In this document: positions 7,968 to 17,252 of the stretch, in pieces
Layout of the letters: each line of letters begins with the position of its first letter
Position numbering within the stretch: the stretch's first letter is position 1
NCBI RefSeq assembly: GCF_041431135.1
Contig: NZ_CP107799.1
Coordinates: 7,626,001-7,690,000 of the forward strand
Direction: 5' to 3'
Origin: Streptomyces sp. NBC_00554
Lineage (GTDB): Bacteria; Actinomycetota; Actinomycetes; Streptomycetales; Streptomycetaceae
Length of the DNA stretch: 64,000 bases
The notes under the pieces: model-generated
Seen by the model: the letters and a program-made list of their open reading frames with translations, nothing else
Told to the model about the DNA's origin: nothing
Database searches by the model: none
Translations under genes and position numbers: made by a program

Positions 7968-8966
7968 GTGCTGCTGGAGGCGCTGCGGGCGAACGCGAGG
8001 CTCGCCGACTGGCTGAGGGACCTGGAGAGTGAGGGCGCGCCCGGCGTGGAGGCGCTGCTTCCGGACGCGGACGAGCTGCCGGACATCCTGCTCGACCTGA
8101 CCGTGGCCCATGAGCACATCAACGAACTCGTCGCGCTGCGCGCCCGGTTGGTGGCGGACCCGGAGGCGATGACACTCCTCGCGCGGTGCGTCCGCCGCTT
8201 CGTGCGGGACATGGGGGAGATCGACAAGGGGTGGGAGCCGCCTCCGTTCCCTGCGTCGACGGGTGCGCTGGGGCGCTGCTTCCACCTGTACGTCTTTGTC
8301 GCGGCGCTCCCGTTCGTGCGCGCCTACCACCGCTCGCGCGGTATCCCGGACGACGTGTCCCGGCGCACCCTCGCCGACCTCGGCCGGCATGTGGCCGTGC
8401 ACCATCGACGGCTCGGTACCTCCGGGCTGCTGTTCCCGTGGTGGATCGCCCTGCATTTCCACGGTGAGCTGTTCCAGCTGGGCCGGCTGCAGTTCCAGCG
8501 GGCGCGGCTGGGGCAGCGGATGGGGCGGGCGGTTGCGGCGACGGGGCAGGGCGGAGGGCCCGCTCCAGGGCCGGGCGACTACTGCCTGAGCCTGCACATC
8601 ACCGACTTCCATGGCCCCTTGAGCCCGGCCGCCTGCGACCGTTCGCTCGCCCTGGCACGGGAGTTCTTCGCCCTGCACTACCCCGACGAGCGCTACGACG
8701 TCGCCATCTGCCACTCCTGGCTGCTCGATCCGCAGCTCAAGCGGTACCTGCCGGCGGACTCCAACATCGTCCGCTTCCAGGACCGCTTCGAGATCGCCTA
8801 CGAGGAGACGACCCCGGACGACCAGGTGCCCGTCGGCTTCGTCTTCGGCGATCCGGAGCTGCCGGTCGAGCAACTGCCGCGGCGCAACAGTGTCGAGCGG
8901 GCGGTGGGGGATCATCTGCGGGCGGGTGGGCATTGGTACGGGGGGCATGGCTGGTTCGCGTTGTGA
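7968..8966 (+). CDS. GNAT-like acyltransferase-domain protein (NAT_N/GNAT_C type)
   Basis: 332-aa soluble protein. The N-terminal ~120 residues are helical. The C-terminal half contains a GNAT-like fold with YCLSLHITDFHGPLSPAACD, then ALAREFFALHYPDERYDVAICHSWLLDP and a final SVERAVGDHLRAGGHWYGGHGW. This resembles streptomycete proteins labelled acyltransferase domain-containing. I see no catalytic motif that would name a substrate. GTG start at 7968, with GGGGGAGG upstream. The divergent neighbour is the small membrane protein. Confidence 0.6.
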   Translation: MLLEALRANARLADWLRDLESEGAPGVEALLPDADELPDILLDLTVAHEHINELVALRARLVADPEAMTLLARCVRRFVRDMGEIDKGWEPPPFPASTGALGRCFHLYVFVAALPFVRAYHRSRGIPDDVSRRTLADLGRHVAVHHRRLGTSGLLFPWWIALHFHGELFQLGRLQFQRARLGQRMGRAVAATGQGGGPAPGPGDYCLSLHITDFHGPLSPAACDRSLALAREFFALHYPDERYDVAICHSWLLDPQLKRYLPADSNIVRFQDRFEIAYEETTPDDQVPVGFVFGDPELPVEQLPRRNSVERAVGDHLRAGGHWYGGHGWFAL

Positions 8967-9028
8967 TCCACCCGAAAGAGTGACGGCGGGGTGGGAACGG
9001 GCGTGCGGAGGCCGCCCGTTGGACGGGT

Positions 9029-9718
9029 ATGAAGATTGAGATGCGTGAGGGGTACGAGGGAACCGGACCCGGTGCGATCACTCCGGACGGCTGTGCGGTC
9101 GAGCTGTATACGCGTCTGTCCGTCGGTGAGGAGCCGGACATCATCAGCGCGGCCGTGCCGGCGGGCGCGCACATCCTGGAACTGGGCAGCGGGGTGGGGC
9201 GGGTGACCCATCCGCTCCTGGAGCGCGGGTTCACGGTCACGGCCGTGGACGAGTCGGCCGAGATGCTGGAGCGGGTCCGCGGGGCGCGCACGATATGTGG
9301 CCCGATCGAGGACCTCGACCTGGGCGAGACGTTCGACGTGGTCATGCTCGCCTCCTTCCTTGTGCACGCCGGTGACGTCGAGGTGCGGCGCGGGTTGCTG
9401 AAGACATGCGCCCGCCATGTCGCCGAGGACGGCTGTGTGTTGATCCAGCGCGAGGGGCCGGACTACCACACGAACGTGCCCCGCGAGCGGCTCGACCCCA
9501 CCGGCTTCACCATACGGATCGTGTCGGCGGAGCCGGTCGGCGACGGGGTCGACTCGATACACGCGGAGTACGTGTTCCCGGACGCCACGTGGACCCAGAC
9601 ATTCCTGGCCCGACCGCTGACGAAGGAGCAGTTCGAGGAGGCGCTGGGGGAGGCGGGGTTGAGGGTGGATCGGTATCTGACGGAGGACGGGATGTGGGTG
9701 AGGGCGGTGAAGGGCTGA
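9029..9718 (+). CDS. class I SAM-dependent methyltransferase
   Basis: 229-aa methyltransferase with motif I HILELGSGVGRVTHPLLERG near residues 49-68. The acidic strand is VTAVDESAEMLE, motif II is FDVVMLASFLVH, and the post-core contains LIQREGPDYH. Substrate unknown; no partner enzyme is nearby. ATG start at 9029. It is followed by the intergenic dispersed repeat at 9740-9865. Confidence 0.85.
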   Translation: MKIEMREGYEGTGPGAITPDGCAVELYTRLSVGEEPDIISAAVPAGAHILELGSGVGRVTHPLLERGFTVTAVDESAEMLERVRGARTICGPIEDLDLGETFDVVMLASFLVHAGDVEVRRGLLKTCARHVAEDGCVLIQREGPDYHTNVPRERLDPTGFTIRIVSAEPVGDGVDSIHAEYVFPDATWTQTFLARPLTKEQFEEALGEAGLRVDRYLTEDGMWVRAVKG

Positions 9719-9739
9719 GCTGTTCAATCTGGGGAGGGA

Positions 9740-9865
9740 TCTTCAGCCCGTCCGGCGTTTGAGGACGAGCCCTTCGGGCGATCGGGGGTCTGGGGGCGCT
9801 GCATCCATCAGCGGCTCCGCCGCGGGCCCCAGGAGACGGGAATGGGCAGGGGCGGAGGGGGCGAA
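9740..9865. repeat. copy 1 of a dispersed Streptomyces intergenic repeat
   Basis: The element begins TTCAGCCCGTCCGGCGTTTG and continues GAGGACGAG. After a variable centre it has GGGGGTCTGGGGGCG, CCCCAGGA and GGGCAGGGGCGGAGGGGGCG. A second copy with the same blocks lies at 42900-43004. It contains no gene. I recall very similar text between genes in many streptomycete genomes. Confidence 0.75.
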
Positions 9866-9955
9866 TCAAATCCCTTCCCGCGCCGATGAGTTCCGGACGC
9901 GCACCCGGTCTACCTCTGTGAAAGCAACAGCGACCGCTTCACACAGGAGACCCCG

Positions 9956-10411
9956 ATGTCCGAGACCACCATCCCCGTCACCTCTGTCACCTGCGCCCCC
10001 TCCGCCACCACCGCCGGAACCCCCCACAGCCGCGGCGCCCGGATCTCCCTCGGCGCCCTGCAGATCACACTCGGCCTCTTCTTCGCCCTCGCGAGCGCGC
10101 TGCCCAAGCTGATCGCGCACCCGTCGGCGGCCGAGGGCTTCGACAAGCTCGGGTGGGGCAGCACGGGGATGTACATCATCGGCGTGCTCGAACTCGCTGG
10201 CGGTATCGCGCTGTTGATCCCGCTGCTGTCCTCGGTGGCGGCGGTGTCGCTCAGCGCGCTGATGGTCGGTGCGTTCATCGTGAACGTCACGGTCCTGCAC
10301 GGGCCGTACGTGGCGACGCCGCTCATCCTGATCCTGCCGCTGGCGTTGATCGCGTGGGCCCGCCGGAGTCACACCACGGAGCTGCTCCGCCTGGTGCGAC
10401 GACGGGCCTGA
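9956..10411 (+). CDS. DoxX family membrane protein
   Basis: 151-aa integral membrane protein with four predicted helices, starting at about residue 30 (LGALQITLGLFFALASALPK). Next comes the family-typical conserved segment LGWGSTGMYIIGVLELAGGIALLIPL, then LSALMVGAFIVNVTVLHG and a last helix LILILPLALIAWA. DoxX-like proteins are linked to thiol and redox stress membrane complexes in mycobacteria; the role here is unknown. ATG start at 9956. The first 28 residues are a Ser/Thr-rich cytosolic extension. Confidence 0.85.
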   Translation: MSETTIPVTSVTCAPSATTAGTPHSRGARISLGALQITLGLFFALASALPKLIAHPSAAEGFDKLGWGSTGMYIIGVLELAGGIALLIPLLSSVAAVSLSALMVGAFIVNVTVLHGPYVATPLILILPLALIAWARRSHTTELLRLVRRRA

Positions 10412-10432
10412 GCGACCGGTCGCCGACCACCG

Positions 10433-10481
10433 TGCACCGTCGAGGGCACCCCAGAACGACAGGGGCGCCCTCGACGGTGCA
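10433..10481. terminator. bidirectional terminator between doxX and the S4-domain gene
   Basis: TGCACCGTCGAGGGC (10433-10447) pairs exactly with GCCCTCGACGGTGCA (10467-10481). Inside, CCCC and GGGG extend the stem after one mismatch. It lies between convergent genes. Confidence 0.8.
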
Positions 10482-10546
10482 TCGGCGTACCGGTTCTCGG
10501 AAGTTCCCCTGACGGCTGACGGCCGGTGGCCGGTGGCCCTGGGTGT

Positions 10547-11080
10547 TCAGGAGCCGTCGGGGCCGGCCGGCGGGCCGGCGTGCCCGCGGAGGCGTTCCAT
10601 CTCGCGGCGGTCGCGCTTGGTCGGGCGGCCCGCGCCGCGGTCGCGGATGCCCGCGGGGGCGATGGCCTCGCGCGGCGGGGGCGGCGGGCTGTTGTCGACG
10701 AAGCACTCGGCGGCGACGGGCGGGCCGACCCGTTTGCGGATCACGCGCTTCACGACGACGACCCGCTCCCGGCCCGCATGCCGCAGCCGTACCTCGTCGC
10801 CGACGCGCACGGCATAGGCGGGCTTGACGCGCTCGCCGTTCACGCGGACGTGCCCGCCCCGGCATGCGGTGGCACCCATCGAGCGGGTCTTGACCAGACG
10901 CACGGACCAGATCCAGCTGTCGACCCGCACGCTCTCGCCGCCGGCCGGGCCGGCGGCCTTGGCCGCGGCTACGGCATCGGCCGAGCCGCCCGCGTCCTTC
11001 TTCTCGACCTTCTCGACGCCTTTGTCGACATCTGCGTCGACACCCGCATCGACGTCGACGTCCGCACCCTCTGAAGCCAT
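10547..11080 (-). CDS. S4-domain RNA-binding protein (Hsp15-like)
   Basis: 177-aa protein with an S4 RNA-binding domain at about residues 51-110. It has RVDSWIWSVRLVKTRSMGAT, then ACRGGHVRVNGERVKPAYAV and RVGDEVRLRHAGRERVV. Hsp15-type proteins bind stalled 50S subunits carrying nascent tRNA in E. coli; the same role here is inference. The first 45 residues are an acidic Asp/Val repeat (VDVDAGVDADVD) that looks like a disordered extension. The C-terminus is basic with TKRDRREMERLRG. It is convergent with doxX. Confidence 0.88.
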   Translation of the reverse strand: MASEGADVDVDAGVDADVDKGVEKVEKKDAGGSADAVAAAKAAGPAGGESVRVDSWIWSVRLVKTRSMGATACRGGHVRVNGERVKPAYAVRVGDEVRLRHAGRERVVVVKRVIRKRVGPPVAAECFVDNSPPPPPREAIAPAGIRDRGAGRPTKRDRREMERLRGHAGPPAGPDGS

Positions 11081-11253
11081 GCCTCGACTTTAGTCCCCCG
11101 GCCCGGGCGGCCCGGGGGAAATTTCCGTCGCACGGCCCACCCCGGATGCGACCGCCCGAGGGAGCCCGGAGGCTGTTGCCTGAGGTCGTCCAGGCGACAG
11201 TAGGCGGCGAGGGGCGGCAGCAGGCAACGGCAGGCAACAGCGAGGGGCCCCAC

Positions 11254-12606
11254 GTGGAGACAGCAGCGAAGGTCGACGCGTTGATGGACGGCCTTCGCGC
11301 CGACCTGGAACGGCTCGCCGCCATTCCCTCCGTCGCCTTCCCCGGATTCCCGGCCGAGCCGGTCCAGGAGGCCCACGATCTCCTCGTACGGCTGCTGCGG
11401 GAGGCCGGTGTCGAGCGGATCGACCGTATCGACCTCCCCGACACCGCGCCCGTGATCTTCGCCGAGATCCCGCCGCCGAGCCCGGACGCGCCCACCGTCC
11501 TCCTCTACTCGCACTACGACGTGCAGCCGCCCGGCGACGAGAAGCTGTGGCTGTCGCCGCCCTTCGAGCCGACGCCCGTCGAGGGCGGACTCAGGGCGCG
11601 CGGGATCGCCGACGACAAGTCGAACGTGATCGCGCATCTGGGGATGCTGCGGGCGTACGAGGGGCGGCCGCCGGTCGGGGTGAAGATCGTGTTCGAGGGG
11701 CAGGAGGAGTACGGCAGCCCCTTCGACGACTATCCGCCGAGCGATCCCGAGCGGTTCGCCTGCGATGCCAGGGTCATCGCCGACCTGGGGAATCTGCGGC
11801 CGGGCACGCCCACGCTGACCACCGGGCTGCGCGGTGCCTCCGAGGTGATCGTCGAGGTCCGCACGCTCGAAGAGCCCCGCCACAGCGGGGAGTTCGGCGG
11901 CGCGGCACCGGATGCGCTACTGGTCCTGCTGACGGCCCTGTCCACGCTGCACGACGTGCACGGTGACGTGGCCGTGGAGGGGCTCAGGCGCGACGAGTGG
12001 ACGGGGACGACATACACCGAGGACGAGTTCCGGAGCCTGGCCGGCGTACGGGAAGGGCTGCCGCTGATCGGCAGCGGGAGCCTCGGTGAGCGGCTGTGGA
12101 GCGGGCCCGCGATCACCGTGATCGGCCTGGACGCGCCGAGCGTCGAGCACGCGGCGTCGGCCGTCGTCCCGTACGCGCGCGCCAAGCTCAACCTCCGCTT
12201 TCACCCGAAGCAGGACGCGAAGGAGGCGCGGGCGAGGCTCGTCGAGCATCTGCGCTCGCTGCGGCCCTTCGGTGTCCCGCTCACCGTCACGCCGGGCGAC
12301 ACGGGCCCCGGCTACGAGGCCTCGACCGGCGGTCCCGCCTACCGTGCCGCGCTCACCGCGTTGCGCGAGGCCTGGGGCGAGGACGCGTCGTACGTCGCGA
12401 CGGGCGGTTCGATCCCGCTGGTCAACGGGCTGGCCCGGGCCGCCCCGAACGCCGAGGTGCTGCTCTTCGGCGCGCAGGACAGCATGTGCAATCTGCACGC
12501 CCCCAACGAGCGGGTGCTCTTCTCGGAGCTGCGCAACACGGTGGTGGCGATGTGCGCCTTCGTACGGGAGTACGCGGCCGGCTTCCGGGCCGAGGGGGCG
12601 TCTTGA
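11254..12606 (+). CDS. M20/M25/M40 family metallo-dipeptidase
   Basis: 450-aa zinc-dependent peptidase of the ArgE/DapE/carnosinase family. The first metal-site segment is VLLYSHYDVQPPG and the catalytic Glu region is VFEGQEEYGSP. A dimerisation domain follows, then a C-terminal HAPNERVLFSE with the last metal ligand. The GTG at 11254 is chosen because GAGGGG lies 8-13 bases upstream. The stop overlaps the start of the YfcC-type transporter, suggesting that the pair imports and hydrolyses peptides or N-acylated amino acids. Confidence 0.92.
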   Translation: METAAKVDALMDGLRADLERLAAIPSVAFPGFPAEPVQEAHDLLVRLLREAGVERIDRIDLPDTAPVIFAEIPPPSPDAPTVLLYSHYDVQPPGDEKLWLSPPFEPTPVEGGLRARGIADDKSNVIAHLGMLRAYEGRPPVGVKIVFEGQEEYGSPFDDYPPSDPERFACDARVIADLGNLRPGTPTLTTGLRGASEVIVEVRTLEEPRHSGEFGGAAPDALLVLLTALSTLHDVHGDVAVEGLRRDEWTGTTYTEDEFRSLAGVREGLPLIGSGSLGERLWSGPAITVIGLDAPSVEHAASAVVPYARAKLNLRFHPKQDAKEARARLVEHLRSLRPFGVPLTVTPGDTGPGYEASTGGPAYRAALTALREAWGEDASYVATGGSIPLVNGLARAAPNAEVLLFGAQDSMCNLHAPNERVLFSELRNTVVAMCAFVREYAAGFRAEGAS

Positions 12607-14120
12607 CCAGCACGATCGACACCGAAGAGCCTCCGCGTAAACACAAGTTCACCTTTCCCAGCGCGCTGACCGTCCTCGCCATCGTCACGATCGCGGTCTG
12701 GGCGCTGGCATTTCTGATCCCATCCGGGCAGTACGACCGCGACGACGCGGGCGCACCCGTCCAGGGCACCTACCACCGGGTCGACTCCGGCCAGAGCTTC
12801 GTCGACCGGCTCAACGACCTCTTCCTCTCTCCCGTCAACGGCCTCTACGGCGTCCAGGACGAGACGAGCGGGCAGGTCGGGCCCGACATGGCCGGTGAAC
12901 TGTACGGCAGCGCGGGCGTGTTCCTCTTCGTGCTCGCCATCGGGGCCTTCATCACCGTCGTCTTCGCCACGGGCGCCCTCGACCGGGGCATCGGCCGTCT
13001 CGCCCACCGGCTGCGCGAGCGGGGGGCGTTGCTCATCGCGGGCGTGATGGTGGTGTTCTCGGTGCTCGGCACGGTGGAGGGCTTCGCCGAGGAGACGCTC
13101 GGCTTCTACGGGCTGATCGTGCCGTTGATGCTGGCGCTCGGGTACGACCGGATGGTGGCCGTCGGCACGATCATTCTCGGTGCCGGGATCGGCGTGCTGT
13201 GCTCGACGGTGAACCCCTTCGCGACGGGTGTGGCCTCGTCCGCCGCGGACATCTCGCTCGGTGACGGCATCGTGCTGAGGTTCGTGATGTGGGTGGTGCT
13301 GACGGCGGTGACGGTCGCGTACGTCATCCGGTACGCGCGACGCGTACAGAAGACCCCGGACCGGTCGCTCACCGGGTTCCTGCCCGGCGACCGCGAGCAG
13401 GCGAGTGAGGCCGCGGGCGAGGTGCCCGAGCTGACCGGCCTGCACAAGGCGGTCCTTGTCGCGACGGCGCTGGTCTTCGCCTTCATGATCTTCTCGGTGG
13501 TGCCCTGGGCGAGCGCGCTCACGGGCGAGGCGGACGCGACACCGTACGGCTTCGAACTCGGCTGGTCCTTCCCGCAGTTGGCGGCGCTGTTCCTGTGCGC
13601 GGCGGTGCTGATCGGGCTGGTGGCGCGGATGGGCGAGCAGAAGCTGAGCGCGACGATCATCCAGGGCGCGGCGGACTTCATCTCACCGGCGCTGGTGATC
13701 GTGCTGGCGCGCGGAGTCACCGTGATCATGAACAACTCGAAGATCACCGACACCGTGCTGCATTCCATCGAGGGCGTCGTGAAGGGCACCTCCTCGGGCG
13801 TCTTCGCGATCATCGTCTTCGTCGTGAACCTGCCGCTGGCCTTCCTCATCCCCTCCACCTCGGGCCACGCGACCCTGGCCATGCCGATCCTCGCCCCGCT
13901 CGCCGACTTCGCGGGCGTCTCCCGCGCGGTGGTCGTCACCGCCTGGCAGTCCGCCAGCGGCTGGATGAACCTCTGGGTCCCCACCACCGCCGTCACCATC
14001 GGCGGCGTCGCCCTCGCCAAGGTCGGCTACGACAAGTACCTCCGCTTCGTCTGGCCGCTCCTCGCCATCCTGTTCCTGCTGATCTGCGGGTTCGTGGCGG
14101 CCGGGGCGGCGATGACCTGA
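12603..14120 (+). CDS. YfcC/DcuC-family membrane transporter
   Basis: 505-aa transporter with about 11 hydrophobic helices. The first is ALTVLAIVTIAVWALAFLIP after a basic N-terminus. Signature stretches are TVEGFAEETLGFYGLIVPLML, ILGAGIGVLCSTVNPFATG and, near the C-terminus, LAFLIPSTSGHATLAMPIL. These match the YfcC/arginine-ornithine antiporter-like branch of the C4-dicarboxylate transporters. The probable TTG start (12603) overlaps the TGA of the upstream M20 peptidase by 3 bases, so translation is coupled. The substrate is probably a peptide or amino acid, judged from the neighbour. Confidence 0.85.
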   Translation: MTSTIDTEEPPRKHKFTFPSALTVLAIVTIAVWALAFLIPSGQYDRDDAGAPVQGTYHRVDSGQSFVDRLNDLFLSPVNGLYGVQDETSGQVGPDMAGELYGSAGVFLFVLAIGAFITVVFATGALDRGIGRLAHRLRERGALLIAGVMVVFSVLGTVEGFAEETLGFYGLIVPLMLALGYDRMVAVGTIILGAGIGVLCSTVNPFATGVASSAADISLGDGIVLRFVMWVVLTAVTVAYVIRYARRVQKTPDRSLTGFLPGDREQASEAAGEVPELTGLHKAVLVATALVFAFMIFSVVPWASALTGEADATPYGFELGWSFPQLAALFLCAAVLIGLVARMGEQKLSATIIQGAADFISPALVIVLARGVTVIMNNSKITDTVLHSIEGVVKGTSSGVFAIIVFVVNLPLAFLIPSTSGHATLAMPILAPLADFAGVSRAVVVTAWQSASGWMNLWVPTTAVTIGGVALAKVGYDKYLRFVWPLLAILFLLICGFVAAGAAMT

Positions 14121-14147
14121 CCGGCCTGACCGGCCTGACCGGCCTGA
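14121..14147. repeat. three tandem 9-bp units CCGGCCTGA
   Basis: CCGGCCTGA is repeated three times directly after the transporter stop codon. It is a likely slippage tract with no evident function. Confidence 0.8.
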
Positions 14148-14171
14148 TCGCCCCGGTCGTACGGTGGTGGC

Positions 14172-14918
14172 ATGGATGTCGGCGGTCTTGCGGAGTTGGA
14201 CGGGCGGATCACGGAGTGCCGGGCCTGTCCCCGCCTTGTCGAGTGGCGTGAGGACGTGGCCCGTACCAAGCGCGCGGCCTTCGCCGACGAGACGTACTGG
14301 GGACGGCCGGTCCCGGGGTTCGGACCCGCCGACGCGTCCCTGCTGATCGTCGGCCTCGCGCCCGCCGCGCACGGTGCGAACCGGACCGGGCGGATGTTCA
14401 CGGGGGACCGCTCCGGCGATGTGCTCTACGCGGCGCTGCACGAGGTGGGGCTCGCGTCGAGGGGGACCGCGGTGAGCGCGGACGACGGGCTGGAGCTGTA
14501 CGGCGTACGCATCACCTCGCCCGTGCACTGCGCTCCGCCGGCCAACAAGCCGACCCCGGACGAGCGGGACGCCTGCCGGCCGTGGCTCGTGCGGGAACTG
14601 GAGCTGCTGCGGCCCTCACTGCGGGCGGTCGTCGTGCTCGGAGCCTTCGGGTGGCAGGCCGCGCTGCCCGCCTTCGCCGCGGCGGGGTGGGCGGTGCCCC
14701 GTCCCCGCCCCGCGTTCGCACACGGAGCGCGGCTCACGCTCGGAGCGCCGCTCGAGTCCGGACCGCCGCTCGCATCCGGCTCGATCGAGCTCTTCGGATG
14801 CTTCCACGTCAGCCAGCGCAACACCTTCACCGGGCGGCTTACCCCCGCGATGCTGCGGGACGTGCTGTACGCGGCGGCGGATGCGGCGGGGCTGCCGACG
14901 AAGCCGTATCCGGGCTAG
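14172..14918 (+). CDS. family 5-like (UDGb) uracil-DNA glycosylase with Fe-S cluster
   Basis: 248-aa DNA repair enzyme that removes uracil and other deaminated bases. Probable 4Fe-4S cysteines are C16 and C19 (CRACP), C120 (PVHC) and C135 (RDAC). Active-site motif 1 is GLAPAAHGANRTGRMFTGD near residue 61, which has Ala rather than the polar residue of family 4 enzymes and fits UDGb. The distal motif HVSQRNTFTGRL lies near residue 215. Length is slightly above the family norm. ATG start at 14172. Confidence 0.88.
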   Translation: MDVGGLAELDGRITECRACPRLVEWREDVARTKRAAFADETYWGRPVPGFGPADASLLIVGLAPAAHGANRTGRMFTGDRSGDVLYAALHEVGLASRGTAVSADDGLELYGVRITSPVHCAPPANKPTPDERDACRPWLVRELELLRPSLRAVVVLGAFGWQAALPAFAAAGWAVPRPRPAFAHGARLTLGAPLESGPPLASGSIELFGCFHVSQRNTFTGRLTPAMLRDVLYAAADAAGLPTKPYPG

Positions 14919-14945
14919 TGGCCGCTCCCCGCATGCGGGGATTCG

Positions 14946-15593
14946 CTAGCCGTCCCCGAAGAGATGGCGCACCGTCGACCGGTAGTTGGCCTGGACGTGT
15001 GCGAGGGCGTGCGCGCGGGCGCGGTCCGGGTCGCCGGATGCGATGGAGTCGTACAACTCGTGGTGTTCGGTGAGGAGTTGGGGCCACTCCTCGTTCTGCC
15101 GGGTGAGCCAGCGCAGGCGGCCGTCGACCGGTTCCATGACGGAGATCAGCAGGCCGTTGCCCGCCATGGCGAGGATGCGGTCGTGGAAACGGGTGTTGAT
15201 GTCGGTGATCGTCTCGGCGTCCCCGGCGCGGGTCGCGGTCGTCGCGCGGTCGAGCAACTCCCGTAGTTCCGCGAGGTCTTGCGGTGTGGAGCGGGAGGCG
15301 GCGAGCCCGGCCGCGTAGACCTCGAGGGCCTCGCGCAGTTCGAAGAGTTCCTTCACGTCGGTCGGGGTCAGCCGGCGCACCACCGTGCGGCGCGGCGTCT
15401 CGAAGTGCACGAACCCCTCGCCGACCAGTGAACGGATCGCCTCGCGGACCGGGACCCGGGAGACCCCGAAGCGCTCGGCGAGCTCGCGTTCGACCAGCCG
15501 GTCACCGGGGCGCAGCCGTCCGGCGATGATCTCCTGCCGTAGCGCGGCGAGAACGCGCTCCCGCACCGCACCCAGGGGTTCGATCTTCGTCAT
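14946..15593 (-). CDS. GntR/FadR-family (FCD) transcriptional regulator
   Basis: 215-aa repressor. The winged-helix domain covers residues 10-75: EIIAGRLRPGDRLVERELAE, then the recognition helix VSRVPVREAIRSLVGEGFV. An all-helical FCD effector domain follows, with metal-binding-type positions in NTRFHDRIL and EHHELYDSI. It is transcribed away from the permease. The TTTGGTATACCAAA palindrome at 15686-15699 lies between them, so it very probably controls the permease-racemase operon and itself in response to a small acid or ureide. Confidence 0.9.
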   Translation of the reverse strand: MTKIEPLGAVRERVLAALRQEIIAGRLRPGDRLVERELAERFGVSRVPVREAIRSLVGEGFVHFETPRRTVVRRLTPTDVKELFELREALEVYAAGLAASRSTPQDLAELRELLDRATTATRAGDAETITDINTRFHDRILAMAGNGLLISVMEPVDGRLRWLTRQNEEWPQLLTEHHELYDSIASGDPDRARAHALAHVQANYRSTVRHLFGDG

Positions 15594-15685
15594 GGGTCCA
15601 TGTTCGCCGACCTCGGGGGTGTTTTACGGAGTCGTAACTGCAAGGACATGGGCGGGCGTCATCGGCGGCGGGAACATGACGACAG

Positions 15686-15699
15686 TTTGGTATACCAAA
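15686..15699. promoter_or_regulatory. probable operator of the divergent GntR regulator
   Basis: TTTGGTATACCAAA is a perfect 14-bp palindrome of the TTGGTnnACCAA type bound by FadR/FCD-class GntR regulators. It sits in the 132-base gap between the GntR gene and the NCS1 permease and is AT-rich against the local background. Confidence 0.7.
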
Positions 15700-15725
15700 G
15701 GCGGGTCAAAAGGCCAGCCTAGGCC

Positions 15726-17252
15726 ATGTCAAGCCATGCCGAACAAGACCGAAAGGCCGCCCTCCGTCCCCTCGCCCATGGAGGCCCCGTGTCCCTCGCC
15801 GACCGTGCCGAAGCCACCGGCACCGCCGCGTTCGTCCCCGATCCCCGCCTCACCAACGAAGACCTCGCGCCCGCGCAGAAGCGGAACTGGAAGGTCTTCG
15901 ACCTCTTCGCCATGTGGATGTCCGACGTCCACAACCTCGGCAACTACACGTTCGCGGCAGGCCTGTTGGTCCTCGGCATGAACGTCTGGCAGATCTTCAC
16001 CTCGCTGCTCGTCGGCTTCGTGATCATCTACGCCGGGATGAACCTGATGGGCCGGATCGGGCAGCGCACCGGTGTGCCCTTCCCCGTCGTCAGCCGCATC
16101 AGCTTCGGCGTCTGGGGTGCCAACATCCCCGCGCTGATCAGGGCTGTCATCGCCATCATGTGGTACGGCATCCAGACCTATCTGGCGTCGGTCGCGGTCA
16201 ACGTGATGCTGCTCGCGGCCTGGCCAGGGCTGGAGTCCTGGACCCACCACTCCTTCCTCGGCCTGGACGCGCTCGGCTGGGTGTCGTTCGTCGCGCTCTG
16301 GCTGATCCAGGCGATGATCATCAGCCAGGGCATGGAGTCGGTCCGCAAGTTCCAGGACTTCTGCGGCCCTGCCATCTGGCTGGTCATGATCGCGCTCGCC
16401 ATCTGGGTTCTGTCCAAGGCGGGTTGGACCATCTCCCTCACCTCGACCCCGCACCCGGTGTCGGTCGGCGAGCAGTGGCGGCAGTGGTTCGGCGCGATCG
16501 GGCTGATCCTTGCCACCTACGGCACCCTGATGCTCAACTTCTGCGACTTCTCGCGCTTCGCGCCCGGCTACAAGACCGTCAAGCGCGGCAACTTCTGGGG
16601 CCTGCCCATCAATTCGACGGCCTTCGTGATCGTCTCGGTCATCGTCACGGCCGGTTCCATCGAGGTGTTCGGCGAGGCCATCACCGACCCGGCGCTGCTC
16701 GTCGCCAAGGTCGGCAACACCTGGGTCCTCGTCCTCGGCGCCCTGACCTTCGCCATCGCCACCATGGGCGTCAACATCGTCGCCAACTTCGTCTCACCGG
16801 CGTACGACCTCGCCAACGTCTGGCCGCAGAAGATCACCTTCAGGATCGGCGGCATGATCAGTACGGTCGCCGCACTCCTTGTGACCCCCTGGAACCTCTT
16901 CTCCAACCCCACGGTCGTCAACTACTTCCTCGGCGGCCTCGGCGCCTTCCTGGGACCGCTGTTCGGCGTGATCATGCTCGACTACTACTGGGTCAAGCGC
17001 GGCCGCGTCGACGTCGACCAGCTCTTCAACGCCCAGCCGGGATCGCCCTATTACTACAAAAAGGGCGTCAACCCCAAGGCGCTGTGGGCGTTCCTGCCCT
17101 CCGCGGCGGTCGCGGCGGTGCTCGCGCTGGTCAAGGACTTCAGCGACGTGGCCCCGTACTCCTGGTTCATCGGTACGGCGCTGGCGGCCGGACTGTACGC
17201 GGTGCTGTGCCGCTCGGAGCGCGCCGCCGTCCCCGCTTCTGTGGCGGGCTGA
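15726..17252 (+). CDS. NCS1-family permease (hydantoin/allantoin/cytosine type)
   Basis: 508-aa transporter with about 12 hydrophobic helices. NCS1 markers are LAPAQKRNWKVFDLFAMWMS at the N-terminus, NLGNYTFAAGLLVLGM, and GVWGANIPALIRAVIAIMWY. Later come LNFCDFSRFAPGYKTVKRGN and the C-terminal VIMLDYYWVKRGRVDVDQLF. With a hydantoin racemase-type gene directly downstream, the cargo is probably a hydantoin or allantoin. The ATG at 15726 has only a weak SD; a GTG at 15789 with GGAGG at 15780-15784 is a good alternative start. Confidence 0.9.
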   Translation: MSSHAEQDRKAALRPLAHGGPVSLADRAEATGTAAFVPDPRLTNEDLAPAQKRNWKVFDLFAMWMSDVHNLGNYTFAAGLLVLGMNVWQIFTSLLVGFVIIYAGMNLMGRIGQRTGVPFPVVSRISFGVWGANIPALIRAVIAIMWYGIQTYLASVAVNVMLLAAWPGLESWTHHSFLGLDALGWVSFVALWLIQAMIISQGMESVRKFQDFCGPAIWLVMIALAIWVLSKAGWTISLTSTPHPVSVGEQWRQWFGAIGLILATYGTLMLNFCDFSRFAPGYKTVKRGNFWGLPINSTAFVIVSVIVTAGSIEVFGEAITDPALLVAKVGNTWVLVLGALTFAIATMGVNIVANFVSPAYDLANVWPQKITFRIGGMISTVAALLVTPWNLFSNPTVVNYFLGGLGAFLGPLFGVIMLDYYWVKRGRVDVDQLFNAQPGSPYYYKKGVNPKALWAFLPSAAVAAVLALVKDFSDVAPYSWFIGTALAAGLYAVLCRSERAAVPASVAG

